A DNA stretch of 64,000 nt from Photorhabdus bodei (GCF_003287735.1 NZ_NSCM01000022.1:1-64000), one strand, 5' to 3'. Shown: positions 10,096 to 19,631, counted from the stretch's first letter. Notes: generated by a model not told the origin, from the letters alone. Translations and numbers: made by a program.

Positions 10096-10204
10096 TATAT
10101 ACTCAAGATACTTCAAAGTGCATGTTTGAAAAACGATTATGTTGTTGAATTTAAATGTTTTTATGTCTGACGACTCAAGCATCTTGAAGTTCATTCGGTA
10201 TATA
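10096..10204. repeat. second dispersed repeat family, copy 1 (about 109 bp)
   Basis: A non-ERIC element running from tatatactcaagatacttcaa to cttgaagttcattcggtata. A near-identical inverted copy lies at 63640-63748. The ends are imperfect terminal inverted repeats containing caagat and cttcaa, so it looks MITE-like. Its right end overlaps the terminal TATA of the ERIC at 10201. Confidence 0.85.
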
Positions 10205-10327
10205 CCCGTCATCTTTCAAGTTGCCTCTTTGTTGGCTGCACTCGCTCACCCCGGTCACATAGTTACCTATGCTCCCGGGGATTCACTCCCTTGCCGTCGC
10301 GATGCATCTTGAAATCCATGGGGTATA
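10201..10327. repeat. ERIC element, full length
   Basis: 127-bp ERIC downstream of murJ, abutting the unrelated 109-bp repeat and sharing the TATA at the junction. Confidence 0.95.
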
Positions 10328-10378
10328 GTAGTAAACTCTAGAAAAAACAAGTAAAAGTCATAAATAAATCAATACATT

Positions 10379-10434
10379 ACTCCCGGGGATTTGCTCCCTT
10401 GCCATCGCGATGCATCTTAAAATCCATAGGGTAT
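10379..10434. repeat. partial ERIC (right half)
   Basis: Only the right half of an ERIC remains, from ctcccggggatttgctccc to ccatagggtat. The left half is absent. Confidence 0.85.
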
Positions 10435-10518
10435 GTAATCATTAGCTGATATCCCAGTAACCTCAGAAAACTCAAGCTCAGCTTGAGCTAACAATAACTA
10501 CCGGGATACCTCAATTTA

Positions 10519-12054
10519 TTAAAAACTGCGGTGGGCAAAATCTTTTAGCCGAAAACCCATCAGCACCAACGCAGCAAAATAGCTGCTTGCCCCGGCGATA
10601 ACGACCACCATCAATCGCAACAGGCGCATAGCCATATTTCCCTGCTCCCATGCTGGCATTAACCATAAAGTAACAGCTAATACGGTAATCATTACCGCAA
10701 TTGCCACAACCAGTTTAAATAAGAACCCCCCCCAACCCGCTAACGGCTTAAAAATATTTTTCTTACGTAATTGCCAGTAAAGCATACTAGCATTGAAACA
10801 AGATGCCAGGCCAATAGACAAGGCTAACCCGGCATGTTTCAGCGGGCCAACAAAAGCAAGGTTCATGAGCTGAGTCAGAATCAAAGTGACAATCGCAATT
10901 TTTACCGGAGTTTTAATATCTCGACGAGAATAAAAACCCGGCGCCAGCACCTTGACAATAATTAGCCCCATCAATCCAAAACAGTAAGCAATTAACGCTT
11001 TTTGGGTCATTACTGCATCAAATGCAGTAAAATTACCGTATTGGAATAGAGAAACTGTTAAAGGTTCTGCCAGCATACCTAAAGCAACAGCACAAGGCAG
11101 CGCTAATAAAAAACAGAGCCTCAACCCCCAATCCATTAATTTGGTATATTCCTCATGATTTCCGCTGGAAAAACTTTTCGCCAGTGAAGGTAAAAGAATT
11201 GTCCCAAGCGCAACCCCCAATACACCTGAAGGTAATTCCATCAAACGGTCAGCGTAATACATCCAGGAGACAGAACCGGACACCAGAAATGAGGCGAAAA
11301 TCGTATTAATAATTAATGAAATCTGGCTGACTGAAACCCCAAGAAGTGCTGGCCCCATCTGCCGCATAACCCGCCATACGCCACTGTCGCGGAAAGAAAT
11401 ACGCGGTAATACCAGCATGCCGATCTTTTTTAAATGAGGAAGCTGATATAGAAGTTGCAAAATCCCTCCAGCAACAACCGCCCAACCTAATGCCATCACC
11501 GGCGGATTACAATAAGGGGCGACAAATAATGCAAACACAATCATGCTGATATTAAGTAACGTCGGAGCGAAGGCAGGAACAGAAAATCGATTCCAGGTAT
11601 TTAATATCGCGCCTACCAACGAGGCCAGCGATATCAGAAAAATATAGGGGAAAGTAATTCTTAACAGATTTGTTGTCAGCGTAAATTTATCGGCGGTGTC
11701 GGTAAAACCTGGCGCGGTAACATAAATCACCCACGGCGCCGCTAAAACTCCCAGTACGGTAACAATTGCCAGAATTAACGTCAGCATACCGGAAACATAA
11801 GCAATAAACGTCCGGGTCGCTTCATCACCTTGCTGATTCTTATATTCCGCCAAAATGGGTACAAATGCCTGAGAAAAGGCGCCTTCTGCAAAAATACGGC
11901 GCAGTAAATTAGGCAATTTAAATGCAACAAAAAAAGCATCCGCTGCAACACCTGCCCCAAATATGCGGGCAATAATGGCATCTCGGATAAAGCCCAAAAC
12001 CCGAGAGAACATGGTCATAGAGCTAACCGCAGCCAGCGATTTCAATAAATTCAT
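10519..12054 (-). CDS. murJ: lipid II flippase MurJ
   Basis: A 511-aa polytopic inner-membrane protein of the MviN/MurJ family that flips lipid II across the membrane for peptidoglycan synthesis. The N-terminus [25 protein letters not shown] and the following [23 protein letters not shown] are characteristic; about 14 membrane segments are spread over the whole length, as in E. coli (511 aa). In E. coli the gene is close to rimJ and mdtH, which are also near here. Its start lies only 29 bp from the remains of a type I-F CRISPR array whose leader points toward it, so that leader may now contribute to its transcription (inference). Confidence 0.97.
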   Translation of the reverse strand: MNLLKSLAAVSSMTMFSRVLGFIRDAIIARIFGAGVAADAFFVAFKLPNLLRRIFAEGAFSQAFVPILAEYKNQQGDEATRTFIAYVSGMLTLILAIVTVLGVLAAPWVIYVTAPGFTDTADKFTLTTNLLRITFPYIFLISLASLVGAILNTWNRFSVPAFAPTLLNISMIVFALFVAPYCNPPVMALGWAVVAGGILQLLYQLPHLKKIGMLVLPRISFRDSGVWRVMRQMGPALLGVSVSQISLIINTIFASFLVSGSVSWMYYADRLMELPSGVLGVALGTILLPSLAKSFSSGNHEEYTKLMDWGLRLCFLLALPCAVALGMLAEPLTVSLFQYGNFTAFDAVMTQKALIAYCFGLMGLIIVKVLAPGFYSRRDIKTPVKIAIVTLILTQLMNLAFVGPLKHAGLALSIGLASCFNASMLYWQLRKKNIFKPLAGWGGFLFKLVVAIAVMITVLAVTLWLMPAWEQGNMAMRLLRLMVVVIAGASSYFAALVLMGFRLKDFAHRSF

Positions 12055-12083
12055 CGTATTTATCTCAAAATCATGTTAGTTGA

Positions 12084-12249
12084 TTTCCGAACTGCCTATA
12101 CGACAGTGCAAAAATGGAAAATGAATTATACACGACTGAGATACTTGTAAGCTGTCTATACTTTTTAAGCCGCCTGTGTGTTAGTATAAAAAACAACCAA
12201 ATTACACCATCTTAATCCAGCTTGCTAAACTACCTATCCAACAGTGCAC
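12084..12249 (-). CRISPR. relic of a second type I-F CRISPR array
   Basis: Four degenerate copies of the I-F repeat of the array at 14036 are present: 12084-12111 (21/28 matches), 12144-12171 (first 18 nt 14/18), 12162-12189 (19/28) and 12222-12249 (20/28). The first two are 60 bp apart, as are the last two, matching the 28+32 period of the intact array. The 18-bp offset between the inner copies is what remains after losing exactly 42 bp (10 nt of repeat plus a 32-nt spacer). A homologous leader follows at 12250. Match counts were made by eye. Confidence 0.8.
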
Positions 12250-12345
12250 TGTTGGATATTAACTTTAACCTACTGACGGTTAAAGTTAATATCGATAAAA
12301 CAATAAAAAACCTTTTTTAAGATAAATAAATTATTATCCAACACA
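12250..12345 (-). promoter_or_regulatory. relic CRISPR leader upstream of murJ
   Basis: The sequence from tgttggatattaacttta through ataaaaaacctttttt aligns with the leader of the intact array (14844 onward), including tattaacttta, ctactgac, gttaaag, gataaaacaat and a run of pyrimidines. The segment attaacttta/taaagttaat forms an inverted repeat here. It is oriented leftward, toward murJ. Confidence 0.75.
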
Positions 12346-12368
12346 AAACTATGTACAGACGCAAGTTA

Positions 12369-12495
12369 TATACCCTATGAATTTCAAGATGCATCGCGAC
12401 GGCAAGGGAGCGAATCCCCGGGAGCATAGATAACTATGAGACCGGGGTGAGTGAGTGCAGCCAACAAAGAGGCAACTTGAAAGATGACGGGTATA
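12369..12495. repeat. ERIC element, full length
   Basis: 127-bp ERIC (orientation tataccctatgaatttcaag) between the relic CRISPR leader and the lipoprotein gene. Confidence 0.95.
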
Positions 12496-12761
12496 TAATT
12501 ATTTATTTTCACTCACTCTTTATTTATCTATTTTTTCAATTCAATTACTATTCTTATTAAATAGACCAATCAGAATAATATCTATTTTATGGAATCAAGA
12601 AACCATTAAAATTATTTTCATGACAATTAGCCAATAATAAAATATCCAATGAATTATTTAAAGGAATACGGACATGTTTACTTCCAGAGTAACAATTTTA
12701 CACTTATTATTCGAATCCACTCTTGACTGTTATTTTCCATAAGAAAAGGCAAAATATAATT

Positions 12762-12797
12762 AAAAAGCCCTTCTGGAAAAAATGAAAGGGCTTATTG
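12762..12797 (-). terminator. rho-independent terminator of the lipoprotein gene
   Basis: On the minus strand AAGCCCTTTC pairs with AGAAGGGCTT and is followed by a T-rich run, about 40 bp after the stop codon. Confidence 0.75.
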
Positions 12798-12835
12798 TCA
12801 TATACCTACCAAATTGTCCAACCGGGCATTTTGGC

Positions 12836-13396
12836 TTAACCCAACGGTGTTACCTGTTTATTAGGGTCTAATATCTTATTAGGGTCTACCGTCTTATTAG
12901 GGTCTAACATCAGAATAATTGTATTTGTTACTTGATTCTGAGATGACCCAGCATTCGCTGGTTTCTGAGGCACTTCAGCACTCACTGGTTTTTGAGGTAA
13001 ATGGGCGTTCACTGCTTTTGGATGCAACGTATACATCCCGCCATTAAATGGATCAAATAAGAGCCAACCAATTAAACCACCAAATAAAAAATTACCCCCA
13101 ATATACCAACCATTGGCGCTCGCCTTAATTGGTAATGTTACAGACTCCGAATCCTCTCTAGTAAAAGTAACCAGATAGTCTTTCTTACCAAAATAACTTC
13201 CATCGGATTTCTCTAAAAGTACATCTTGAGGCGTTTTCCCTTGAGCAACAACCCTACCTAATTCATCTTTGATAGAGAATGTGGCCCCTGATGGATTACT
13301 ATCAACCTGAACATGCTGAGTTTTATCACCCACAATCGTAGCGCAACCGCTAGTAAACATCACAGCAGCCAAAGACAAGGCAGCAATATTATTCAT
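12836..13396 (-). CDS. predicted outer-membrane or envelope lipoprotein with PEGA-like region
   Basis: A 186-aa protein with a lipoprotein signal: a short hydrophobic segment ending in FTSGC with Cys18 as the lipidation site. The following residues (TIVGDKTQHVQVDSNPSGATFSI) resemble PEGA-type carbohydrate-binding or surface lipoproteins. A hydrophobic GNFLFGGLIGWLLF stretch lies around residues 100-113. The C-terminus carries short repeats QKPV/QKPA and three DPNK units, which is low-complexity linker-like sequence. The function is unknown. The gene is monocistronic, with its own terminator. Confidence 0.8.
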   Translation of the reverse strand: MNNIAALSLAAVMFTSGCATIVGDKTQHVQVDSNPSGATFSIKDELGRVVAQGKTPQDVLLEKSDGSYFGKKDYLVTFTREDSESVTLPIKASANGWYIGGNFLFGGLIGWLLFDPFNGGMYTLHPKAVNAHLPQKPVSAEVPQKPANAGSSQNQVTNTIILMLDPNKTVDPNKILDPNKQVTPLG

Positions 13397-13471
13397 GGTT
13401 AATCATTCACTTTGCTAACAAAAGCGGCGAGTATACATAAATTCATGCTTATGCACTAGAAATCATTAACT

Positions 13472-13499
13472 TTTATAAGCTGCCAATGTAGCATTGTAC
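13472..13499 (-). repeat. possible isolated degenerate CRISPR repeat
   Basis: About 20 of 28 positions match the I-F repeat, including taagctgcc exactly. It is alone and not in phase with either array, so it is weaker than the relic at 12084. Confidence 0.35.
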
Positions 13500-13534
13500 C
13501 TAGCCTTACTACAAAAAGCTCAAATAGCCACTTC

Positions 13535-13563
13535 AAAAAACGCACCAATCGAAGTCAGTGCGT
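13535..13563 (-). terminator. terminator after the DUF29 gene
   Basis: On the minus strand ACGCAC pairs with GTGCGT across a 12-nt loop and is followed by TTTTTT. It lies 25 bp after the DUF29 stop and would end a transcript that begins at the CRISPR leader. Confidence 0.75.
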
Positions 13564-13587
13564 CAAAATAAGTCAACTCATTGGAGC

Positions 13588-14022
13588 TTACTCAGGATAG
13601 AACTCTTGGGAAAAGATCTGATTTATATTCCAGATACATTCATCCGGGAACATATCCAGCCCTGTTTCATCGATAGCGGAAGAAACTGCATCAGCCCAAA
13701 CTTTAGCAAACCAGTTTTCATCAGCAATTGTGCTTTTCAAGCTGGGTGTCTCTTTTATATGCAATGCCAGCGCTTTTCTCCGCTCTTTAATAGTTCGTTG
13801 CCAACTTGAACCACGACGCCCAGATTGAAATTGCCACTTCAAAAGATGGGATAACAAAACTGACATACGACTTGCTAGTTCACGTTTTTCACTTTTACCC
13901 ACGTCCTCAATTTCCTCGGCAATATTAACTATATCGATCTCAGAGAGTTTACCTGCACGCAATAATGCTGCTTGCTCATTCGCCCAAACGACCACATCAG
14001 TTTCGTAACAGGTATGACTCAT
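13588..14022 (-). CDS. DUF29 family protein
   Basis: A 144-aa protein matching the DUF29 pattern: YETD-xxxW-xxEQAALLRAGK near the N-terminus, EEIEDVGKSEKREL, LLSHLLKWQFQ, then RGSSWQRTI and a C-terminal FPDECIWNINQIFSQEFYPE. The family is small, helical and of unknown function. I start it at ATG 14022, which has GGAGG 5 nt before it; longer frames upstream only translate CRISPR repeats. The start codon is 13 bp from the leader-distal repeat of the CRISPR array, and the array and this gene have the same direction, so it probably lies on the array transcript. Confidence 0.85.
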   Translation of the reverse strand: MSHTCYETDVVVWANEQAALLRAGKLSEIDIVNIAEEIEDVGKSEKRELASRMSVLLSHLLKWQFQSGRRGSSWQRTIKERRKALALHIKETPSLKSTIADENWFAKVWADAVSSAIDETGLDMFPDECIWNINQIFSQEFYPE

Positions 14023-14035
14023 GATTGCCTCCGTT

Positions 14036-14843
14036 AATAAAAGCTGCCTGTACGGCAGTGAACTTCTTCTCCGTGAAAAGCAACCGTTTGAGATGTTTCT
14101 AAGCTGCCTGTACGGCAGTGAACGCCGTGCGGTTGTTGAACGATATCGGGGGGCGTTTCTAAGCTGCCTGTACGGCAGTGAACAGGCCATTATCAGACGG
14201 CTTCGTTTATTTTTGTTTCTAAGCTGCCTGTACGGCAGTGAACCAGCCGCGTGATGGATATATACATTTCACTTTTTTCTAAGCTGCCTGTACGGCAGTG
14301 AACAAAGTGGTGCAAATTCAAAGTCAATCCCGTCTTTTCTAAGCTGCCTGTACGGCAGTGAACTTGTTTTTACCCCGGTCAAATCTGGCTTGTCCTTTCT
14401 AAGCTGCCTGTACGGCAGTGAACAAAAATACCCGCGGCATAAGCTAGCCAATGACTTTCTAAGCTGCCTGTACGGCAGTGAACGTGACTTGACAAGCTTA
14501 AACGCGTTCTCAAATTTTCTAAGCTGCCTGTACGGCAGTGAACTGTCAAAATGAAGGTAAGCATTATTTCACATTTTTCTAAGCTGCCTGTACGGCAGTG
14601 AACATTCAGCCCATCCACATAATGCGGCTTCAATTTTTCTAAGCTGCCTGTACGGCAGTGAACGCTAGATTATGCAGTTGCTATTTGCGAGGGATTTTCT
14701 AAGCTGCCTGTACGGCAGTGAACGATGAGTGTATGTCTTTAAATTAGACAAGTAATTTCTAAGCTGCCTGTACGGCAGTGAACAATCTCATCTACTAATA
14801 ATGGTCCCACTGTACTTTCTAAGCTGCCTGTACGGCAGTGAAC
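14036..14843 (-). CRISPR. type I-F CRISPR array, 14 repeats and 13 spacers
   Basis: Repeats of 28 bp recur every 60 bp (plus-strand form tttctaagctgcctgtac... ending cagtgaac; crRNA sense begins GTTCACTGCCGTACAGG), with 32-bp spacers. This is the I-F (Ypest) repeat. The copy at 14036-14063 has its first five bases changed (aataa instead of tttct), marking the leader-distal end. The array is transcribed leftward from the leader at 14844. No cas gene is present in the window, so interference proteins must be encoded elsewhere. All other repeats appear identical, which suggests an active or recently active array. Confidence 0.98.
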
Positions 14844-14990
14844 TGTTACATATTAACTTTAAGCTACTGACAGTTAAAGCATATATTGATAAAACAATGA
14901 AAAAACCCTTTTTTACAGGAGAAATAATATTCCATTAAAAATCAATAGATTAAAATCCACCCTCAAAAAAGGGTCAAAAATAAGGTGTGG
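14844..14990 (-). promoter_or_regulatory. CRISPR leader
   Basis: AT-rich sequence adjoining the first repeat, containing tattaactttaagctactgac and a gaaaaaacccttttttac segment. A homologous copy flanks the relic array at 12250. A short hairpin (accctc...gagggt type, 14960-14975) lies at its outer edge. Confidence 0.75.
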
Positions 14991-15065
14991 AGAAGGCAGA
15001 TTTTCAATGGTGATTTAATTCATCATGACTAATTTACTTTATCTGGTGACAGTGCAGCTTAACAA

Positions 15066-15650
15066 TCAACTTTTTCCACTCCATTTTTCATCTGTCAATG
15101 CGGTTAATACGTGATCCTGCCAAACGCCATTAATCATCAGGTATTTCTTAGCATAGCCTTCACGTTCAAAACCCAATCGTTCCAATAACTTCCCACTACG
15201 ATGATTATCCGGCATATAATTAGCCATAATCCGATGCATCCCCTGTTGGCGTTGCATATAACGGATAGCTGGTTGTAAAGCTTCATACATCAACCCTTTT
15301 CCCTGCCACTTTTCACCAAGCGAATATCCCAAATAACAGGCATGAAAAGCACCACGCAGAATATTACTGAAATTGGCAACACCAATAACTTCACTCTCAT
15401 TTGAATCAAGCAGCAGAAAATGAAAAGCCGCACCCTGTCTTTGCATTTCTATGATTAAATTCAATCGATTTATCCAACCGGAAGGCTGACAATGACTTCT
15501 ATCTCTGGTCGGCTCCCAAGGTTTAAGAAACTCGTGATTTTCTGAATAGTACTCAGCCAAACGATAAGCATCCCGCTCGTACACCAAACGCACCACCATT
15601 CGTTCCGTGATCAGACGAACTTTCGGTAAAGTGGAATGATAACCAAACAT
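15066..15650 (-). CDS. rimJ: ribosomal protein S5 alanine N-acetyltransferase
   Basis: A 194-aa GNAT acetyltransferase that modifies the N-terminal alanine of ribosomal protein S5. Very close to E. coli Rim[21 protein letters not shown] at the start, [15 protein letters not shown], and the acetyl-CoA loop [14 protein letters not shown] (Q/RxxGxG type) near residue 112. It is divergent from mdtH as in E. coli. Confidence 0.97.
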   Translation of the reverse strand: MFGYHSTLPKVRLITERMVVRLVYERDAYRLAEYYSENHEFLKPWEPTRDRSHCQPSGWINRLNLIIEMQRQGAAFHFLLLDSNESEVIGVANFSNILRGAFHACYLGYSLGEKWQGKGLMYEALQPAIRYMQRQQGMHRIMANYMPDNHRSGKLLERLGFEREGYAKKYLMINGVWQDHVLTALTDEKWSGKS

Positions 15651-15664
15651 TATTTCTCCCTAAC

Positions 15665-15791
15665 TATACCTGTCATCCTTCAAGTTGCCTCTTTGTTGGC
15701 TACACTCACTCACCCCGGTCACATAGTTATCTATGCTCCCGGGGATTCGCTCCCTTGCCGCCGCGATGCATCTTGAAATCCATAAGGTATA
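15665..15791. repeat. ERIC element, full length
   Basis: 127-bp ERIC in the divergent intergenic region between rimJ and mdtH, 14 bp from the rimJ start. Confidence 0.95.
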
Positions 15792-15963
15792 TGTTAATTT
15801 ATCAGTTAAAAATTTAAGTTATTTATCTGTAAAAAACAGCTTCCAGTCATTACTTTACGACAAAAAAATATTATCCATAATTCACTATCCTAGTGTCCGA
15901 ATTAAGTACAGAATATATAAAGAACTCTATTGTCCTCTCTTCTTACTACTCCAATGGTGAGCA

Positions 15964-17169
15964 ATGTCACTGGTTTCACAAGCACGTAGCCTGGGTAAGT
16001 ACTTCCTGTTATTCGATAACATGCTGGTCGTTCTGGGTTTCTTCGTCGTTTTTCCTTTAATATCAATACATTTCGTTGAGCAACTGGGTTGGGCGGCGCT
16101 GGTTGTCGGTTTTGCGCTTGGTTTACGTCAGTTTGTACAACAAGGTTTAGGCATTTTTGGTGGCGCAATCGCAGACCGTTTTGGCGCGAAGCCGATGATC
16201 GTCACCGGCATGCTGTTACGCGCTCTTGGTTTTGCTTTAATCGCCTTAGCCACCGAACCGTGGATACTGTGGCTTGCCTGCATATTATCCGCACTGGGGG
16301 GTACCTTATTTGATCCTCCCCGGACCGCACTGGTCATCAAACTAACCCGACCACACGAGCGCGGCCGTTTCTTCTCGCTGCTGTTGATGCAGGACAGTGC
16401 CGGCGCGGTTATCGGCGCACTGATTGGTAGCTGGCTGCTGCAATATGATTTCCAACTTGTCTGCTGGACAGGTGCCGGTGTTTTCGTTCTGGCAGCCATC
16501 TGGAATGCATTATTTCTCCCTGCCTACCGGATTTCTACTACCCGCACTCCCATCTGGGAAGGGATGGAGCGCGTTATTAAAGATCGTCGCTTCTTCACCT
16601 ATGTGTTGACGTTGACCGGCTACTTTATGCTGTCTGTCCAGGTGATGTTAATGTTCCCGATTATCGTCAACGAAATCGCCGGAACACCCGCTGCGGTAAA
16701 ATGGATGTACGCAATTGAAGCAACCCTATCGCTCACTTTGCTGTATCCGATCGCCCGTTGGAGCGAAAAACGATTCCGGCTAGAACAGCGTCTAATGGCC
16801 GGGCTTTTCCTAATGAGCCTGAGTATGTTCCCTGTCGGTTTGATTGGTGAAATAAATACCTTGTTTGGCCTTATTTGCCTGTTCTATCTCGGCACCATCA
16901 CCGCTGAACCTGCCCGTGAGACATTAAGTGCTTCACTAGCTGATCCACGTGCGCGTGGTAGTTATATGGGATTCAGCCGTCTTGGTCTGGCATTGGGTGG
17001 TGCCTTGGGTTATACCGGCGGTGGTTGGTTATATGATACCGGCCATGCGCTGAACATTCCGCAATTGCCTTGGTTTCTGCTTGGGATTATTGGCTTGATA
17101 ACGCTGTATGCCCTGCACCGTCAATTTAACCAACGTAAGATTGAATCTGCCATGCTGAGTGGCAATTAA
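15964..17169 (+). CDS. mdtH: MFS multidrug efflux transporter MdtH
   Basis: A 401-aa inner-membrane major facilitator transporter with 12 predicted segments. It closely follows E. coli MdtH from [16 protein letters not shown] to the end; the loop 2-3 motif [12 protein letters not shown] and the segment [15 protein letters not shown] are clear. In E. coli its overexpression gives quinolone resistance. It overlaps the longest possible reading of the next gene, but the true yceB start lies 37 bp beyond its stop. Confidence 0.95.
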   Translation: MSLVSQARSLGKYFLLFDNMLVVLGFFVVFPLISIHFVEQLGWAALVVGFALGLRQFVQQGLGIFGGAIADRFGAKPMIVTGMLLRALGFALIALATEPWILWLACILSALGGTLFDPPRTALVIKLTRPHERGRFFSLLLMQDSAGAVIGALIGSWLLQYDFQLVCWTGAGVFVLAAIWNALFLPAYRISTTRTPIWEGMERVIKDRRFFTYVLTLTGYFMLSVQVMLMFPIIVNEIAGTPAAVKWMYAIEATLSLTLLYPIARWSEKRFRLEQRLMAGLFLMSLSMFPVGLIGEINTLFGLICLFYLGTITAEPARETLSASLADPRARGSYMGFSRLGLALGGALGYTGGGWLYDTGHALNIPQLPWFLLGIIGLITLYALHRQFNQRKIESAMLSGN

Positions 17170-17206
17170 TGAGGTAAAATCCGCCCTCCAAAATAAAGGA
17201 GTCGAT

Positions 17207-17770
17207 ATGAGAAAATTTTTCTTGGGGGCAGTCTTGCTGCTAGCGGGGTTAATCAGTGGTTGTGATCAGTTCAAAGATGTCAGTATCAGCGAAGAGTTAA
17301 TTAATGGTTATCTAGCAAAACACGTCCATTACCAGAAACAGATCGAATTACATGGTATTGCCAATGCGGATATTGAATTGACAGAACTATCCAGCCAAAT
17401 TGGTCGAACAGAACCAAACAAAATAGCGTTAACTGGCCGTGCAAATGTAAATATTACATCCTTGCTTGGCCCAGCTAAAGCCGATATGAAACTCACCCTG
17501 AAAGCACAACCTGTTTTTGAGCAGGAAAAAGGGGCTATTTTTCTGAAAGAGTTGGAAATCGTTGATTACCAAATCACACCGGAAAAAATGGAAAAACCGA
17601 TTAACGCATTACTTCCTTATCTGAATAAATCACTCAGTGCTTTCTTTGATATTCATCCTATTTATGTAATAAAAGCAGATCATAGTAAAGCTGAAGCCGC
17701 GGCTAAAACATTAGCAAAAAGGTTAGAAGTGAAACCTGGCAAATTAGTTATTATGCTGACCGATAAATAA
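17207..17770 (+). CDS. yceB: DUF1439 lipoprotein YceB
   Basis: A 187-aa lipoprotein. The signal peptide MRKFFLGAVLLLAGLISGC gives a lipobox LISGC with Cys19, followed by the DUF1439 region. E. coli YceB is the match and is linked to the same genes there. The ATG at 17207 has AAAGGA 6 nt upstream; the frame is open further upstream but runs through mdtH. A terminator follows the gene. Confidence 0.92.
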   Translation: MRKFFLGAVLLLAGLISGCDQFKDVSISEELINGYLAKHVHYQKQIELHGIANADIELTELSSQIGRTEPNKIALTGRANVNITSLLGPAKADMKLTLKAQPVFEQEKGAIFLKELEIVDYQITPEKMEKPINALLPYLNKSLSAFFDIHPIYVIKADHSKAEAAAKTLAKRLEVKPGKLVIMLTDK

Positions 17771-17788
17771 TTTTCATCAAAATATAGT

Positions 17789-17825
17789 AAAAAGGCAAAT
17801 AATTCGACATTATTTGCCTTTTTAT
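17789..17825 (+). terminator. bidirectional terminator between yceB and ycdY
   Basis: The stem aaaggcaaataa / ttatttgccttt with a ttcgaca loop is flanked by A and T runs, so it can serve both converging genes. Confidence 0.85.
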
Positions 17826-17835
17826 CATTTAAAAA

Positions 17836-18375
17836 TTAAGAATCCAGTTCTTCTCTTAACGCCTGTAACGCTTCACGGGTAATCATTGCTAATGTCCGGT
17901 AGAAACCGGTTATTGCATGAGCTTCCACTTTCCCCAGAAATTGCCCACACCATGGCAGCAAATATTCATCAAACAGCACAATTTGCCCCTGAACCTCATC
18001 TTCTGCTGCCTGATCTTCCAGCCATGAAGCCCCTAATAGCAGAGAACCAAACTGATCGACTGGCCCATCGGACAATGGCATTCCTCGTTCAGTCAAAAAT
18101 TGACGAATATCGTTTTCACTCTCCCCGGTATAGTCAGAACGGCGGCCTGGCACGCTAGCATTATCGCCATAAAACAGTGCCATATAATCAGCTTGCATTG
18201 CGGATAGATCGCAGTTTTGTTGCAAACGATCCAACAATGCATCTTGCTCCAATGGCCATAATTGCTTCAATTTACCTTCGACAATCATCGTCAGAAGTGG
18301 TTTCAGAATCGGGTCTTGCGGTTGACGATTAAATAAAGTCCCTAAAATACGGCAGACTATTGAAAATTCATTCAT
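17836..18375 (-). CDS. ycdY: TorD/DmsD-family chaperone YcdY
   Basis: A 179-aa all-helical redox-enzyme maturation protein of the TorD family; E. coli YcdY matches along the length (MNEFSIVCRILGTLF, then LGKVEAHA near the end). In E. coli YcdY assists the zinc phosphatase YcdX. I use ATG 18375, equivalent to the E. coli start, rather than an in-frame TTG 12 nt upstream. In E. coli the order is ghrA-ycdX-ycdY; ycdX is missing here, so its client must lie elsewhere or be different. Confidence 0.9.
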   Translation of the reverse strand: MNEFSIVCRILGTLFNRQPQDPILKPLLTMIVEGKLKQLWPLEQDALLDRLQQNCDLSAMQADYMALFYGDNASVPGRRSDYTGESENDIRQFLTERGMPLSDGPVDQFGSLLLGASWLEDQAAEDEVQGQIVLFDEYLLPWCGQFLGKVEAHAITGFYRTLAMITREALQALREELDS

Positions 18376-18447
18376 CTCAGTTTCCAAATAAATAGCAATT
18401 TTGCCGTTATTGTCTCCAATAGCCGCCCCTATTGTAAAGAGACGTTA

Positions 18448-19389
18448 TTAATACCCTAGTTTTATATCCACAACTCCGGTTGATAATTCCCCTTGTTCAA
18501 TTCGTCGAATATTTTCACTAATCGTATCCATAGCAATATCGGGAATAGTAATAGCCGCAATATGTGGCGTCACCGTTATACGGGGGTGAGTCCAGAATGG
18601 GTGCATCTCTGGTAGTGGTTCCTCAACAAACACATCCAATGAAGCCCCGGCGATATAACCTTTATCAATCGCCACCAACAGATCATGTTCTACTAAATGG
18701 GCACCCCGTGCGATATTAATCAGATATGATTTTGGTTTTAGCTGGCTAAACAGCGATAAACTCAGAATACCACGGGTTTTTGGTGTATCGGGCAGCAAAT
18801 TGATAAGCACCTTGCTACCGGAGAGAAAATCGCCCAATTGATCTTCACCGTGAAAGCTAACTACATTATTAACCTGTTTTGGAGTACGGCTCCAACAACG
18901 CACAATAAAGCCCCATTCAACTAACGTCTGTGCAACACGGCCGCCCAGAACACCGGCACCCAACACACCCACAACAAAATCCTTGCGATCATGAGGTTCG
19001 AGTTGTTTCCACATCCTCTGCCCTTGTTGCAGCTTATACTCATCCATGCGTCGCAAATAATGTAAAACCGTTGCTACCGCATACTCCTGCATTTGCAGCC
19101 CCATGCCTGCATCTTCAAGCCGCATCAGTGGCACACCGGCGGGTAACATCCCTGGTTTTTGCTGTTCCTGCTTTAAAATCGCCTCGACTCCTGCTCCTAA
19201 AATAAAAATCCCCTTCAATCCAGAGCGATTTTCCAACATCTCATAGGGGGGAGCCCAAACCATTGCATAATCCGCATGCTTATTATCGCCGCGTTTCCAT
19301 TGGCGGATATTGACATTGGGCAATCGTTGCTGCATACCTTGAATCCACTGAGCAGCATCAAAAAAGGGGTGGTAAAAGATAATCTCCAC
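18448..19389 (-). CDS. ghrA: glyoxylate/hydroxypyruvate reductase A
   Basis: A 313-aa NADPH-dependent D-2-hydroxyacid dehydrogenase that reduces glyoxylate and hydroxypyruvate. The Rossmann fingerprint is GVLGAGVLGGRVAQTL near residue 142. The catalytic Arg is in INIARGAHLVE, the Glu in FVEEPLPEMHPFW and the His in VTPHIAAIT. Length and sequence follow E. coli GhrA (312 aa). It is followed at 60 bp by ycdY. Confidence 0.95.
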   Translation of the reverse strand: MEIIFYHPFFDAAQWIQGMQQRLPNVNIRQWKRGDNKHADYAMVWAPPYEMLENRSGLKGIFILGAGVEAILKQEQQKPGMLPAGVPLMRLEDAGMGLQMQEYAVATVLHYLRRMDEYKLQQGQRMWKQLEPHDRKDFVVGVLGAGVLGGRVAQTLVEWGFIVRCWSRTPKQVNNVVSFHGEDQLGDFLSGSKVLINLLPDTPKTRGILSLSLFSQLKPKSYLINIARGAHLVEHDLLVAIDKGYIAGASLDVFVEEPLPEMHPFWTHPRITVTPHIAAITIPDIAMDTISENIRRIEQGELSTGVVDIKLGY

Positions 19390-19631
19390 GATTAGTTATC
19401 CTCATCTTATTTTTTCACAAGGGTTATCTGATTGAGTGTAGGTTGCAAGTCCCTTTGTTAATCATCGTTACGAAAATTTTGAGAATGTTAAGTAGTTAAC
19501 GAATTCATTTTTTTCTTATCAAAGGACTTGTACATTTTCTATTTCAGCTGCATCAGATGGATATCAATTCACCGAATTGACTCTTATTTAGCTAACTAAT
19601 CAAAAAACCAAAGAAAAATATCAGAAGAGTG

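Noticed and set aside
14021..14633. Open frames on both strands across the CRISPR array
   Set aside because: They only translate repeats (CLYGSE or SLPYRQLR every 20 codons); the 60-bp period has no stop by chance.
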